Positions 24,581 to 32,424 of a DNA stretch of 64,000 nt are shown here, one piece after another (position 1 is the first letter of the stretch; each line of letters starts with the position of its first letter). Both the position numbers and the translations under genes were made by a program. The notes beneath the pieces were generated by a model. The model was not told where the DNA came from. It did no database searches and saw nothing but the letters and a program-made list of their open reading frames with translations. The DNA lies in the NCBI RefSeq assembly GCF_011440275.1, contig NZ_JAAOIV010000001.1, forward strand, positions 186,001-250,000, given 5' to 3'. The DNA is from Metallococcus carri. Its GTDB lineage: Bacteria; Actinomycetota; Actinomycetes; Actinomycetales; Dermatophilaceae.

Positions 24581-26248
24581 ATGGCGAGCACGATCGTCCG
24601 CGGTACCTGTTTCCGCTGCGGACGGGACAAGAACCTGCGCTGGAACCACATCCTGGATCGGGGCGAATGCCGAGCCTGCCGCGCGCAGCGCTCACCCGAG
24701 GAGGTCTGCACGGGCTGCGGCAGGACGCGACGGGTCAACGCCCGCACCGACGATGGCGGCACGATCTGCGTGACCTGCTACGCCCGCACCCGCACCGCCG
24801 AGGACGCCTGCGACGAATGCGGCACTCTCGGCCCACTGGCTACTCGGGCCGGCGGGAAGCGCGCGGGATCGCGGAACCTCTGCCCGCGTTGCTACCGCAA
24901 CCCGAAGCGGGTCTGCGGCGTCTGCGGCCGGCTCAAACGGATCGCGTTGAAAGCCACCGCGACGACGCCGGATATCTGCCCGACCTGCTACCAGGCGCCG
25001 GTGATCGACTGCTCGATCTGCGGGCGGCAGGCCCTCGGCCGCCGCACCACCAATCATGGCCGTCCCCGCTGCTTCGCCTGCCAAGCCGCCCAGCAGATCG
25101 ACGCCGCACTCACCGGCCCAGGCGGGACGATCCGCCCCGAGCTCAAAGGCGTCCGCGACGCGCTGACCGAGCTTCGCCAACCCCGGTCGCTGCTAAGCAA
25201 CTGGCGGGGTCTTGCAAGCCTGCGCCTGCTCACCGACATCGCCGCCGGCCGGCTCGACCTGTCCCACGATGCTCTCGATGCCCAGCCGCAGGTCTTCTCG
25301 GTCAACTACCTGCGCGCTATGCTCGTCGCCGCCGAGGCGCTCCCGCCACGCGATGAGAACGCCACCAGGCTGCACCGCTACGTCACCGAAACCGTCGCCG
25401 GCATCACCGATCCCGAACTGCGCGGAGTGCTGACACGCTACGCCCGCTGGCACGTCGCCGGCCGCGCCAAGACCAACCGCCACGGTCGCATCAGCGCGCA
25501 CGTCGCGGCCCGCTGCCGGGGCGACATTCAGACCGCCAAGAGCTTCCTCGACCACCTCACCGCCTACGGCCATGACCTCGACGATTGCCCGCAAGCCTGC
25601 ATCGATGCCTGGCTCGGCGGCCCCAGTCGGAGCGCCCGTCTGAGCTTCATCCGCTGGCTCAAACGAGGCGGCTACCTACCCCGAGTACGACTGCCCGAGC
25701 CCATCGCGCCGAAGGACCCAGGCCACGACGCTGATCCCGACGAACAACTCGCCCTGGCCCGACGGCTCCTGCACGACCCCGACTCCGCCAGCATCGAGGA
25801 CCGCGCCGCAGCCTGCCTGATCCTGCTCTACGCCCAACCCGCCGCGAAGATCGCCGCCCTAACCACCAGCGACATCAAGGTCAGCGACGGCGACACCTAC
25901 CTCGCCCTCGGCCCCGAGCCACTGCTGCTCATCCCGCCGCTCGACGCCCTGGTCACCGCGCTGCCGGTCGCCAAGCCCTTCGGCACGGCAAGCACCCTCG
26001 CCGATCCCCGCTGGCTGTTCACCGGGAAGAACGCCGGCACCCACCTGCACCCCACGTCGCTCATGGCGCGCATGAACCGGCTCGGGATCATCACCCGCGC
26101 CAGCCGCAACACCGCCCTGCTGCACCTAGCATCCACGACCCCGCCCGCCGTGTTCGCCTCCCTCACCGGCATCAGCATCGGCACCGCCACCCGCTGGGCC
26201 GAACTCACCGGCTCCGCCTGGAACAACTACGCCGGCGCGCGCCGCTGA
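24581..26248 (+). CDS. zinc-ribbon protein with degenerate tyrosine-recombinase fold
   Basis: The protein has 555 residues. The first 165 contain repeated CxxC pairs (CFRCGRDKNLRW, CRACRAQRS, CTGCGRTRR, CGVCGRLKR, CSICGRQA), suggesting several zinc ribbons. The C-terminal 350 residues follow the core-binding and catalytic layout of tyrosine recombinases, but the key residues are altered: the first arginine position reads QPAAKIAAL, and HxxR is absent. Only a tyrosine near the end (WNNYAGAR) remains. It probably assists the active recombinase at 23104 as a DNA-binding partner. The 3' end of this gene is the source of two remnants around the mercury genes. Confidence 0.75.
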   Translation: MASTIVRGTCFRCGRDKNLRWNHILDRGECRACRAQRSPEEVCTGCGRTRRVNARTDDGGTICVTCYARTRTAEDACDECGTLGPLATRAGGKRAGSRNLCPRCYRNPKRVCGVCGRLKRIALKATATTPDICPTCYQAPVIDCSICGRQALGRRTTNHGRPRCFACQAAQQIDAALTGPGGTIRPELKGVRDALTELRQPRSLLSNWRGLASLRLLTDIAAGRLDLSHDALDAQPQVFSVNYLRAMLVAAEALPPRDENATRLHRYVTETVAGITDPELRGVLTRYARWHVAGRAKTNRHGRISAHVAARCRGDIQTAKSFLDHLTAYGHDLDDCPQACIDAWLGGPSRSARLSFIRWLKRGGYLPRVRLPEPIAPKDPGHDADPDEQLALARRLLHDPDSASIEDRAAACLILLYAQPAAKIAALTTSDIKVSDGDTYLALGPEPLLLIPPLDALVTALPVAKPFGTASTLADPRWLFTGKNAGTHLHPTSLMARMNRLGIITRASRNTALLHLASTTPPAVFASLTGISIGTATRWAELTGSAWNNYAGARR

Positions 26249-26310
26249 CGCTGAGCAGCCTGGCGCGCTCGGGGAGGGCCACCAGCCCGAACCATCAAGA
26301 GGGCGGAGGG

Positions 26311-26805
26311 TTACAGGTCTCGAATGTCCTCGACACCCTGATCGCTAATCTTGAAGATCGCCACCTCGGGGTTCGTGTCAACGAGGTACCTGTTCAGCAG
26401 GTCGCTGACTCGATCGATGGTCTGCGTTGCGTCGTCGATGGAGTCGTAGAGCTTCCGATACAGCTCGGGGCTGTCCCAGCCGGGGATGCCCTTCCATCCG
26501 CCGTGGTCGAACAGCAACCGGTGGACCAGATAGTTCCGCGCCTCGACAAGAGTGCGGTACTCGGCTTGGAGATGGTCTGGAAGCTGAGGCTCCACGGCCT
26601 TTGCTTTCGCCCCCAGCGTGCTCCGCTCGCGAGGGGGCTTGCCCAGCAGCACCTGGTGGATCGTCTCTGCGGCGGCTTCGGCGACCTGGCAACGGGCGAT
26701 CGCTCTGCCGAGCAGCAGGTACAGCAACTGCTGAGCGTCCTCCGGGTTACCGGGAACGGGGACCTCCTGCGCCAACAGACCACCTCTCAGATCAGCGTCG
26801 CGCAT
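26311..26805 (-). CDS. HEPN-like protein
   Basis: The frame opens at 26868, but conserved-looking sequence starts at ATG 26805, giving 164 residues. It is all-helical, with a RNYLVH motif in VEARNYLVHRLLFDHGGW that fits the Rx4-6H signature of HEPN ribonucleases. The N-terminal helix contains LLYLLLGRAIARCQVAEAA. It faces the recombinase genes and ends 62 bp from them, inside the repeats of the mobile unit, so it is cargo. HEPN proteins are often toxins or defence effectors. No nucleotidyltransferase (MNT) antitoxin partner is visible. Non-enzymatic HEPN-fold proteins are an alternative. Confidence 0.6.
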   Translation of the reverse strand: MRDADLRGGLLAQEVPVPGNPEDAQQLLYLLLGRAIARCQVAEAAAETIHQVLLGKPPRERSTLGAKAKAVEPQLPDHLQAEYRTLVEARNYLVHRLLFDHGGWKGIPGWDSPELYRKLYDSIDDATQTIDRVSDLLNRYLVDTNPEVAIFKISDQGVEDIRDL

Positions 26806-26913
26806 GGCACCAGATGCTTGCGATCCCTCCTCGCCCGACGACCTCAGCCTACCGACGCCGACCCCCATGGGTTCTGCCGCGCACCTCGTGGCATGGACAT
26901 TTCAACCGCTTCG

Positions 26914-26925
26914 AATAATTGCTAG
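26914..26925. repeat. right copy of the 12-bp inverted repeat
   Basis: AATAATTGCTAG is the exact reverse complement of CTAGCAATTATT at 22929-22940. The distance between the outer ends is 3,997 bp. Confidence 0.65.
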
Positions 26926-26946
26926 CGCCGGTTTAATCTCGGAAAT

Positions 26947-26980
26947 TGCATCTAATGCACGATTCTTACGTTAGCTGTAC
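26947..26980. repeat. diverged palindromic boxes at right end of the unit
   Basis: TGCAT-cta-ATGCA (26947-26959) and TTACGTTAGCTGTAC (26966-26980) resemble the left-end boxes. The first has the centre in inverted orientation (CTA for TAG), as expected at the opposite end. Confidence 0.5.
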
Positions 26981-27034
26981 GGCGGATTCACGCCGACCTA
27001 GGGGGATTGCAGACTCCTCGAACGTAGCGCCCAC

Positions 27035-27079
27035 GCTACCTGGAACAGCTACGACCGCTCCAAGACCGCTCCAAGGTGA
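27035..27079 (+). pseudogene. probable 3'-end remnant of a zinc-ribbon recombinase gene
   Basis: GCT ACC TGG AAC AGC TAC reads A-T-W-N-S-Y, followed by eight codons and TGA. This resembles the AWNNY-x-stop end of the intact gene at 26248. Only the last 15 or so codons can be recognised, so homology is plausible, not certain. Confidence 0.35.
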
Positions 27080-27113
27080 CAGGACTTCGCAGGCGAACGA
27101 GGCTCCGGAATCG

Positions 27114-27503
27114 CTAAAGGTAGACACAGACCGCACCCGCCTGGCACGTCTCGGGCTCAACGTCCTCAGCAGCCGCCCGTAGCTGGGCGATGGTCTCACG
27201 CAGCCGGCCGAGTTCGGCAATCTGCTCATCGACTTCGGCCAGGCGCATACCCAGCAGTTCCCGGACGTGTTCACACGGGGCCGTCCCGCTGTCCCGGATC
27301 TGGAGGATCTGTCGGATCTGCGCGAGCGTCAGTGCTGCGGCTTGGCCGCGATGGATGAAATCGAGCCGGGCGAGAGTCTCCGGGCCATAATCGCGGTAGC
27401 CCGATGCGGTTCGCGCAGCAGGCAGCAGAAGCCCCTGGTCTTCGTAGAATCGCAGCGTCTTGGCAGTCGTGCCCGCCGCTTGGGCCAGCTCCCCGATACG
27501 CAT
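27114..27503 (-). CDS. merR: MerR-family metal-responsive regulator (mercury)
   Basis: The protein has 129 residues with GGAGGAGG before ATG 27503. The N-terminal MerR winged helix is textbook (MRIGELAQAAGTTAKTLRFYE). A dimerisation helix follows, with cysteines C79 (APCEHVRELL), C119 and C124 (ETCQAGAVC) that could form the metal site. It is divergent from merA across a promoter of MerR type. By context the inducer should be Hg(II), although the C-terminal cysteine pattern also resembles other soft-metal sensors. Confidence 0.85.
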   Translation of the reverse strand: MRIGELAQAAGTTAKTLRFYEDQGLLLPAARTASGYRDYGPETLARLDFIHRGQAAALTLAQIRQILQIRDSGTAPCEHVRELLGMRLAEVDEQIAELGRLRETIAQLRAAAEDVEPETCQAGAVCVYL

Positions 27504-27524
27504 GACGTCCTCCTCCGCCCTCGC

Positions 27525-27556
27525 TTGACCTTCCAGTGTAGTGGAAGGTTGAGAAT
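27525..27556 (+). promoter_or_regulatory. MerR-type promoter/operator of merA
   Basis: The dyad ACCTTCCA-gtgtag-TGGAAGGT (27528-27549) lies between a -35 TTGACC (27525-27530) and a -10 at TGAGAA/GAGAAT (27550-27556). The spacer is 19-20 bp. This is the over-long spacing that MerR-family activators correct by twisting DNA. Confidence 0.75.
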
Positions 27557-27598
27557 GATGGTCGGAGGCGAGAACCGAACGTCTGGGAGGAACGCATC

Positions 27599-29029
27599 AT
27601 GGGCTCGAAGGTCGATCTGGCGATCATCGGATCAGGCGGCGCGGCCTTCGCCGCAGCGATCCGGGCCACCTGGCTGGGCAAGTCGGTGGTGATGATCGAG
27701 CGGTCAACGTTCGGGGGCACGTGCGTGAACACCGGTTGCATTCCCTCGAAGAGCCTGCTCGCAGCCGCCGAGGCGCGGCATACAGCGTCCGATGCCGCGC
27801 GGTTTCCGGGGATCGCGGCGGCGGCCGGCCCCGTGGACATGCCGGGCCTGGTCGGTGCCACTCAGTCACTGGTGGAATCATTGCGCGGTGAGAAGTACGA
27901 GGACGTGGCCGACGCCTATGGGTGGCGGGTCCTGCACGCCGACGCCTCGTTCGCCGGGACCCCGGACGGCCCGTTGCTGCACACCGTCACCGGTGACGGC
28001 AAGGCTGAGGCGATCAGGGCCGATCACTACCTGATCGCGACGGGATCAGCCCCCTGGGCGGCACCAATCCCCGGCCTGGCCACCATGGACTATCTGACCT
28101 CGACTACCGCGATGGAACTCACCGAGGTCCCCGACTCCCTGCTCGTGCTCGGTGGCGGCTACGTGGCGATGGAACAAGCACAGTTGTTCGCCCGACTCGG
28201 CGCCCGGGTCACCATGCTGGTCCGCTCCCGGCTGGCATCGAAAGAGGAACCCGAAGCCTCCCGGGCCCTGGAGGACGTGTTCGCCGACGAAGGCATCCAC
28301 GTTGTTCGACCCGCCGAGGTCACCTCCATGCTCCGCGACCCGGCCAGCAGCCAGGTCGTCGCGACGGCGAACGTCTCCGGCACCGAGCAGGAGTTCCGAG
28401 CCGACCGGGTGCTGGTGGCCACCGGCCGTCGCCCGGTCACCGAGGGACTCAACCTCGACGCCGTCGAGGTCAACACCGGCCAGGCCGGAGAAGTCGTGGT
28501 CAGCGACCAACTTCAGTCGACGAACCGGCGGGTCTGGGCTGCCGGGGACGTGACCGGGCACCACGAGTTCGTCTATGTTGCCGCGCAACACGGGGCGATG
28601 ATCGTCGACAATGCGTTCACCAGCACCGACCGCACTGTCGACTACGCCCGCCTGCCACGAGTGACGTTCACCAGTCCCGCCCTTGCAGCGGTGGGTATGA
28701 CGGAAGCAGACGTCCTCGCTGCGGGGATCCGGTGCGACTGCCGGGTCCTGCCCCTGACATACGTGCCCCGCGCGCTGGTCAACCGAGACACCCGCGGCTT
28801 GATCAAGATCGTCGTCGACGCCGACACCGGTCGCATCCTCGGACTCACTGCGGTCGCCAAGGACGCCGGTGAACTCGCCGCAACCGGTGTCTACATCCTC
28901 GAAGGCGGGATGACACTCGAACAGGTCTCCCGAAGCTGGGCGCCGTATCTGACGATGGCCGAAGGCATCAGGATCGCCGCCCAATCATTCACCACCGACG
29001 TCTCCAAACTCTCCTGCTGCGCGGTATGA
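27599..29029 (+). CDS. merA: mercuric reductase
   Basis: This 476-residue flavoprotein of the pyridine nucleotide disulfide oxidoreductase family reduces Hg(II) to Hg(0) with NADPH. The FAD-binding start (DLAIIGSGGAAFAAA), redox-active C42/C47 (GGTCVNTGCIPSK), the NADPH-binding GGGYVAMEQAQ and the C-terminal vicinal cysteines C473-C474 (KLSCCAV) are all present. The C-terminal pair is specific to MerA. The N-terminal HMA domain of longer MerA proteins is missing, as in many actinobacterial versions. No merT, merP or merB is nearby. A remnant of a recombinase gene starts right at its stop. Confidence 0.93.
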   Translation: MGSKVDLAIIGSGGAAFAAAIRATWLGKSVVMIERSTFGGTCVNTGCIPSKSLLAAAEARHTASDAARFPGIAAAAGPVDMPGLVGATQSLVESLRGEKYEDVADAYGWRVLHADASFAGTPDGPLLHTVTGDGKAEAIRADHYLIATGSAPWAAPIPGLATMDYLTSTTAMELTEVPDSLLVLGGGYVAMEQAQLFARLGARVTMLVRSRLASKEEPEASRALEDVFADEGIHVVRPAEVTSMLRDPASSQVVATANVSGTEQEFRADRVLVATGRRPVTEGLNLDAVEVNTGQAGEVVVSDQLQSTNRRVWAAGDVTGHHEFVYVAAQHGAMIVDNAFTSTDRTVDYARLPRVTFTSPALAAVGMTEADVLAAGIRCDCRVLPLTYVPRALVNRDTRGLIKIVVDADTGRILGLTAVAKDAGELAATGVYILEGGMTLEQVSRSWAPYLTMAEGIRIAAQSFTTDVSKLSCCAV

Positions 29030-29088
29030 CCCGCTGGGCCGAACTGTCGCGGGCCGCCTGGAACAATGACACGGCGGCCGCAGCTGAC
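29029..29088 (+). pseudogene. 3'-end remnant of a zinc-ribbon recombinase gene
   Basis: Directly after the merA stop the DNA reads T-R-W-A-E-L-S-R-A-A-W-N-N-D. It matches the end of the intact protein (TRWAELTGSAWNNY), and the first 17 bases, ACCCGCTGGGCCGAACT, are identical. The upstream part of that gene has been replaced by merA, so the mercury genes were probably joined here by recombination at, or insertion of, a related unit. Confidence 0.65.
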
Positions 29089-29129
29089 GCACATCACACC
29101 GTCGAGGTTCACCGACTGCCAGATCTGGC

Positions 29130-29486
29130 TCAGCGCAGATCCAGAAACTGGTGCAGCTCGGTAAATGCCTCGCGGACCACTGTGTAGTGAGCCCACCTGC
29201 CGCGCTGCTCCCGGGTCAGCAGACCCGCCTCGACGAGCTTCTTGAGGTGGTGACTCACAGTCGGTTGGCTGATGTCAAGGACCTCGATGAGGTCGCAGGC
29301 GCACACGGCCTCACAGCCCTGGGCCGCCACGTGTGACAGCACACGCAGCCGTGTCGGGTCCGACAGCGCTTTGAGTCGCTTCGCGAGGCACTCGGCGTCG
29401 GCGGCACCGATCGGGGTCGCGGCCAGCGAGCAGCACTCCGCCGGTGCCTCGACGACCATCTTCGGGCTCTCCAGTGCAGTGCTCAT
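29130..29486 (-). CDS. arsR: ArsR arsenic-responsive repressor
   Basis: From ATG 29486 the product has 118 residues. It carries the ArsR fold (LSDPTRLRVLSHV, DISQPTVSHHLKKLVEAGLL, RWAHYTV). Cysteines C18, C19 and C58 have the spacing of the As(III) site described for Corynebacterium-type ArsR proteins. It is divergent from acr3 and should repress the arsenic genes until arsenite binds. A GTG one codon earlier is an alternative start. TAAGAT six bases before the ATG suggests a leaderless transcript. Confidence 0.9.
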   Translation of the reverse strand: MSTALESPKMVVEAPAECCSLAATPIGAADAECLAKRLKALSDPTRLRVLSHVAAQGCEAVCACDLIEVLDISQPTVSHHLKKLVEAGLLTREQRGRWAHYTVVREAFTELHQFLDLR

Positions 29487-29492
29487 CACCCC

Positions 29493-29515
29493 ATCTTACA
29501 TTGACGACCATCGAT
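29493..29515. promoter_or_regulatory. arsR promoter and ArsR box
   Basis: On the minus strand TAAGAT (29498-29493) is a -10 placed six bases from the arsR ATG. Next to it TTGACgacCATCGAT (29501-29515) matches the boxes at 11091 and 11134. ArsR bound here would block its own promoter and that of acr3. Confidence 0.6.
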
Positions 29516-29607
29516 GTGACGGTTAGCGTGGGACATAGACATTCATCAATACGAGGAGTCGGGCGAATGGCACGACAGCAACTACGCCTGCGCCGAATGC
29601 CGCGCCG

Positions 29608-30684
29608 GTGCTGAAGGAGATGTCCTTCCTGGACCGGTGGCTACCGGCCTGGATTCTGCTGGCGATGGGCGTCGGGCTGCTGCTGGGCCGCTTCCTACCG
29701 GGACTGAACACGGCGCTGGAATCGATGACGATCGGTGAGGTGTCCCTGCCGATCGCCATCGGGCTGCTGGTGATGATGTACCCGGTGCTGGCGAAGGTCC
29801 GCTACGACGAGACCCGTCGCGTGACCGGCGACAAGCGGTTGCTGGGCCTGTCCCTGGTGCTCAACTGGGTCGTCGGTCCGGCAGTCATGTTCGTGCTGGC
29901 CTGGGTCTTCCTGACCGACCTGCCCGAGTACCGCACCGGGCTGATCATTGTGGGCCTGGCCCGCTGCATCGCCATGGTCCTCATCTGGAACGACCTAGCC
30001 TGCGGCGACCGCGAGGCCGCCGCCGTGCTGGTAGCGGTCAACTCGGTGTTCCAGGTCTTCGCCTTCGGCGCCCTGGGCTGGTTCTACCTCCAGCTCCTGC
30101 CGTCGTGGCTGGGCCTGCCGACCACCTCGGCGGACTTCTCCGTCTGGGCGATCGTGGTTTCCGTGCTCGTGTTCCTCGGCATCCCCCTTCTCGCCGGATT
30201 CCTCACCCGCGTCCTGGGCGAGAAAGCCAAGGGACGGCAGTGGTACGAGGAGAAGTTCCTGCCCAAGCTCGGACCCTGGGCGCTGTACGGGCTGCTGTTC
30301 ACCATCGTGCTGCTGTTCGCACTCCAGGGTGGGGCCATCACCTCCCAGCCCTTCGACGTCGTCCGGATCGCCGTTCCGCTGCTCATCTACTTCGCACTCA
30401 TGTTCGCCATCGGCCTGCTCGCCTCAAGAGCCGCCGGCCTCAGCTACGCAAAATCGACCACTGTGGCGTTCACCGCCTCGGGCAACAACTTCGAACTCGC
30501 CATCGCCGTGGCGATCGGCACCTTCGGCGTCACCTCCGGTCAAGCCCTGGCCGGGGTCGTCGGCCCGCTCATCGAGGTCCCCGTCCTCGTCGGCCTCGTC
30601 TACGTCTCGCTCTGGGTCGGCCAGCGGCTCTTCCCGAACGACCCGACTGTCCCTGCCCGCAGAACTCAGGAAGCCCGACGATGA
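29608..30684 (+). CDS. acr3: Acr3-type arsenite efflux permease
   Basis: This membrane protein has 358 residues and about ten hydrophobic helices, the Acr3 length and layout. Family signatures include [17 protein letters not shown], the cysteine segment [20 protein letters not shown], and [16 protein letters not shown]. It exports As(III) using the proton gradient. The in-frame start is GTG 29608 or ATG 29620, both with poor ribosome sites. The better start (ATG 29567 with GAGGAG) is in another frame, and family-like N-terminal residues (TTATTPAPNAAP) lie just upstream in this frame. A one-base deletion near 29570 is therefore likely. Its stop overlaps the next ATG (ATGA). Confidence 0.88.
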   Translation: MLKEMSFLDRWLPAWILLAMGVGLLLGRFLPGLNTALESMTIGEVSLPIAIGLLVMMYPVLAKVRYDETRRVTGDKRLLGLSLVLNWVVGPAVMFVLAWVFLTDLPEYRTGLIIVGLARCIAMVLIWNDLACGDREAAAVLVAVNSVFQVFAFGALGWFYLQLLPSWLGLPTTSADFSVWAIVVSVLVFLGIPLLAGFLTRVLGEKAKGRQWYEEKFLPKLGPWALYGLLFTIVLLFALQGGAITSQPFDVVRIAVPLLIYFALMFAIGLLASRAAGLSYAKSTTVAFTASGNNFELAIAVAIGTFGVTSGQALAGVVGPLIEVPVLVGLVYVSLWVGQRLFPNDPTVPARRTQEARR

Positions 30685-31112
30685 CCACCGCACCTGCCCC
30701 GAAGCCCAGTGTCCTGTTCGTCTGCGTCAAGAACGGCGGCAAGTCCCAGGTGGCCGCAGCACTGATGCGCCACCATGCCGGGGATGCGATCGAGGTCCAT
30801 TCGGCCGGCACCAAGCCCGGCGGGTCGCTGAACAGCCTCTCGACCGAGGTGATCGCCGAAGCTGGGGCTGATATGGCCGGCGAGTCCCCGAGGCCCATCA
30901 ATCCCGACCTGCTGGCCCGGGTGGACCGGGTCGTCGTGCTCGGCGACGAGGCACACATCAAGCCCCTCGACGACATGACCGGGACCATCGAGACCTGGCA
31001 CACCGATGAGCCCTCCACGCGCGGTATCGAGGGCATCGAGCGGATGCGCATGGTCCGCGACGACATCGACCGCCGCGTCCGCACCCTCCTGACCGAACTC
31101 ATGAGCGCCTGA
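30681..31112 (+). CDS. LMW-phosphatase/ArsC-like protein with CX5K in place of CX5R
   Basis: The protein has 143 residues and overlaps acr3 by four bases. It has the low-molecular-weight phosphatase/arsenate reductase fold, with P-loop [10 protein letters not shown] starting at C15. The invariant arginine of CX5R is lysine (K21). The distal segment [19 protein letters not shown] replaces the usual DPxG acid loop with an aspartate in a changed context. Such ArsC-like paralogs accompany acr3 in actinobacteria, but a catalytic role is doubtful with lysine in the oxyanion-binding position. It may be a redox or regulatory partner of the true arsenate reductase. Confidence 0.8.
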   Translation: MTTAPAPKPSVLFVCVKNGGKSQVAAALMRHHAGDAIEVHSAGTKPGGSLNSLSTEVIAEAGADMAGESPRPINPDLLARVDRVVVLGDEAHIKPLDDMTGTIETWHTDEPSTRGIEGIERMRMVRDDIDRRVRTLLTELMSA

Positions 31113-31142
31113 CCCCCAACCCGCCTGATTGGAAGGCTCCGC

Positions 31143-31573
31143 ATGAGCACAGCACCCGAGACCAAGCCCAGCGTCCTGCTCGTCTGCGTCCACAACGCCG
31201 GCCGCTCCCAAATGGCCGCCGGTTACCTGCGCGCGCTATCCGATGATCGCATTGAAGTCCGCTCAGCCGGTTCCGAGCCCGCCGAACAGCTCAACCCTGT
31301 CGTCGTCGAGGCGATGACCGAAGACGGCATCGACATCACCGCAGCCACCCCCAAAGTGCTGACTAGGGAGGCGGTCCACGCCTCCGACGTCGTCATCACC
31401 ATGGGCTGCGGGGACGCCTGCCCGATCTTCCCCGGCAAACGCTACGAGGACTGGCAGCTCGACGACCCGCAGGAGAAGACATCGATGAGGTCCGCCGCAT
31501 CCGCGATGACATCAAACACCGGATCACCTGGTTGATCGCCGACCTCCTGCCGCAGAAGGACGACGTGCAGTGA
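31143..31573 (+). pseudogene. arsC: arsenate reductase ArsC, frameshifted near the C-terminus
   Basis: The ATG at 31143 follows GGAAGG. Residues 1-109 are a good mycothiol-dependent type ArsC: VCVHNAGRSQMAAG with C15 and R21, then VITMGCGDACPIFPGKRYEDW. After LDDPQE the frame becomes meaningless and stops at about 31535. One base over, the expected C-terminal helix appears (EVRRIRDDIKHRITWLIADL), ending at TGA 31571-31573. A single deleted G around 31470 explains it. The protein would lose its last helix and probably function, unless this is a sequencing error. Confidence 0.75.
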
Positions 31574-32154
31574 CGTAGAGGCCACCCCGCCGCATCGGCC
31601 ACCCCGTTCTACCTCTGCGATTACCGATGGCCGACAGTGCGCTCAGCGAGAATGCACCCGCCTTCGGAACAGGCCTATGGCTGCCACCTTTTCGGTGGTC
31701 GGGTACTTCTCAAGCAGTTCCTTGGCCCAGGCCCGGCGGTTGGCCAGCGGTAGTGGGATCGCCGGCGAAAACGTCACGCAACCACTGCCGCGGATTTTCT
31801 TGTCGCCAAGCCTGGCGCTGCGCACTGACTGAGCCACGGTAACGATCCTCCGAGCGAACCTGGGCGACTGCGCGGAACACACCACCGCTGCCGGCGATCA
31901 ATGACGTGTCGGCCCGCTCTTCACTGGCCAGCAGGCCCTCCGGGCTGCCGGCCCCGACCGTCCCGATTCCGAGCCACTGGCGAGCCTTGCCGCCGCTGTT
32001 GGTCGCCATCCGCGACGGCATCAAGCAGGACCCGCGACCTCAGATCGCGTTCACGCCATCAGAGAGGGTGGGCGCACCTGGATGACATGAAGGAAGCAAT
32101 CAAGCTATTCCGGGACTTCGATCATCCGACCCTGCCGGTCGGGAGCTGAGCGGC
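31574..32154. other. no recognised gene at the right edge of cargo 2
   Basis: The 580 bp between arsC and the first DUF6112 gene have open frames on both strands, none with a known domain. A minus-strand segment reads RRAWAKELLEKYPTTEKVAAIG and another EDRYRGSVSAQRQAWRQENP in a different frame, which could be a decayed gene. This is the likely scar between cargo and backbone. Confidence 0.35.
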
Positions 32155-32421
32155 ATGGACGTGTTTCCCGACTTCGACGGGATCGGCGGGATCGGTGACC
32201 TGCGCGCGGTAATCGGGGCGCTGCTGACGTTCGTGCTCATCACGGCCGTGCTCATGCTCATCGTCTGCGCCATCGTCTGGGCGCTGGCCACTGCCAACGG
32301 TCACCATGCTGCGGCCAGCAAGGCGCGCACCGGCGCATGGACCGCCGTTGGCGCTGCGGTCCTCGCTGGGGGTGGGGTGGCGTGGATGAACTGGCTCATC
32401 GACCTCGGGCAGACGCTGTAA
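32155..32421 (+). CDS. DUF6112-like small membrane protein
   Basis: The protein has 88 residues and two membrane helices (LLTFVLITAVLMLIVCAIVW and AWTAVGAAVLAGGGVAWMNW), with a short N-terminal acidic segment. It matches the DUF6112 proteins that stand at the head of T4SS gene clusters in actinobacterial ICEs and probably belongs to the membrane channel or a pilin-like component. GGGAGCTG precedes the start. Confidence 0.75.
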   Translation: MDVFPDFDGIGGIGDLRAVIGALLTFVLITAVLMLIVCAIVWALATANGHHAAASKARTGAWTAVGAAVLAGGGVAWMNWLIDLGQTL

Positions 32422-32424
32422 GCG

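Larger units (their letters stand above)
22929..26980. mobile_element. small tyrosine-recombinase mobile unit with HTH, zinc-ribbon recombinase and HEPN-like cargo
   Basis: The unit holds three co-directional genes (23104-26248) and one opposing gene (26311-26805). A perfect 12-bp inverted repeat, CTAGCAATTATT, lies at 22929-22940 and inverted at 26914-26925. Palindromic boxes of the form TTACAT-TAG-ATGTAA occur at both ends: three on the left, two diverged on the right up to 26980. It sits exactly at the stop codon of the wall-hydrolase gene, in the spacer where backbone genes would otherwise continue. The exact outer boundaries are uncertain. Confidence 0.6.
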
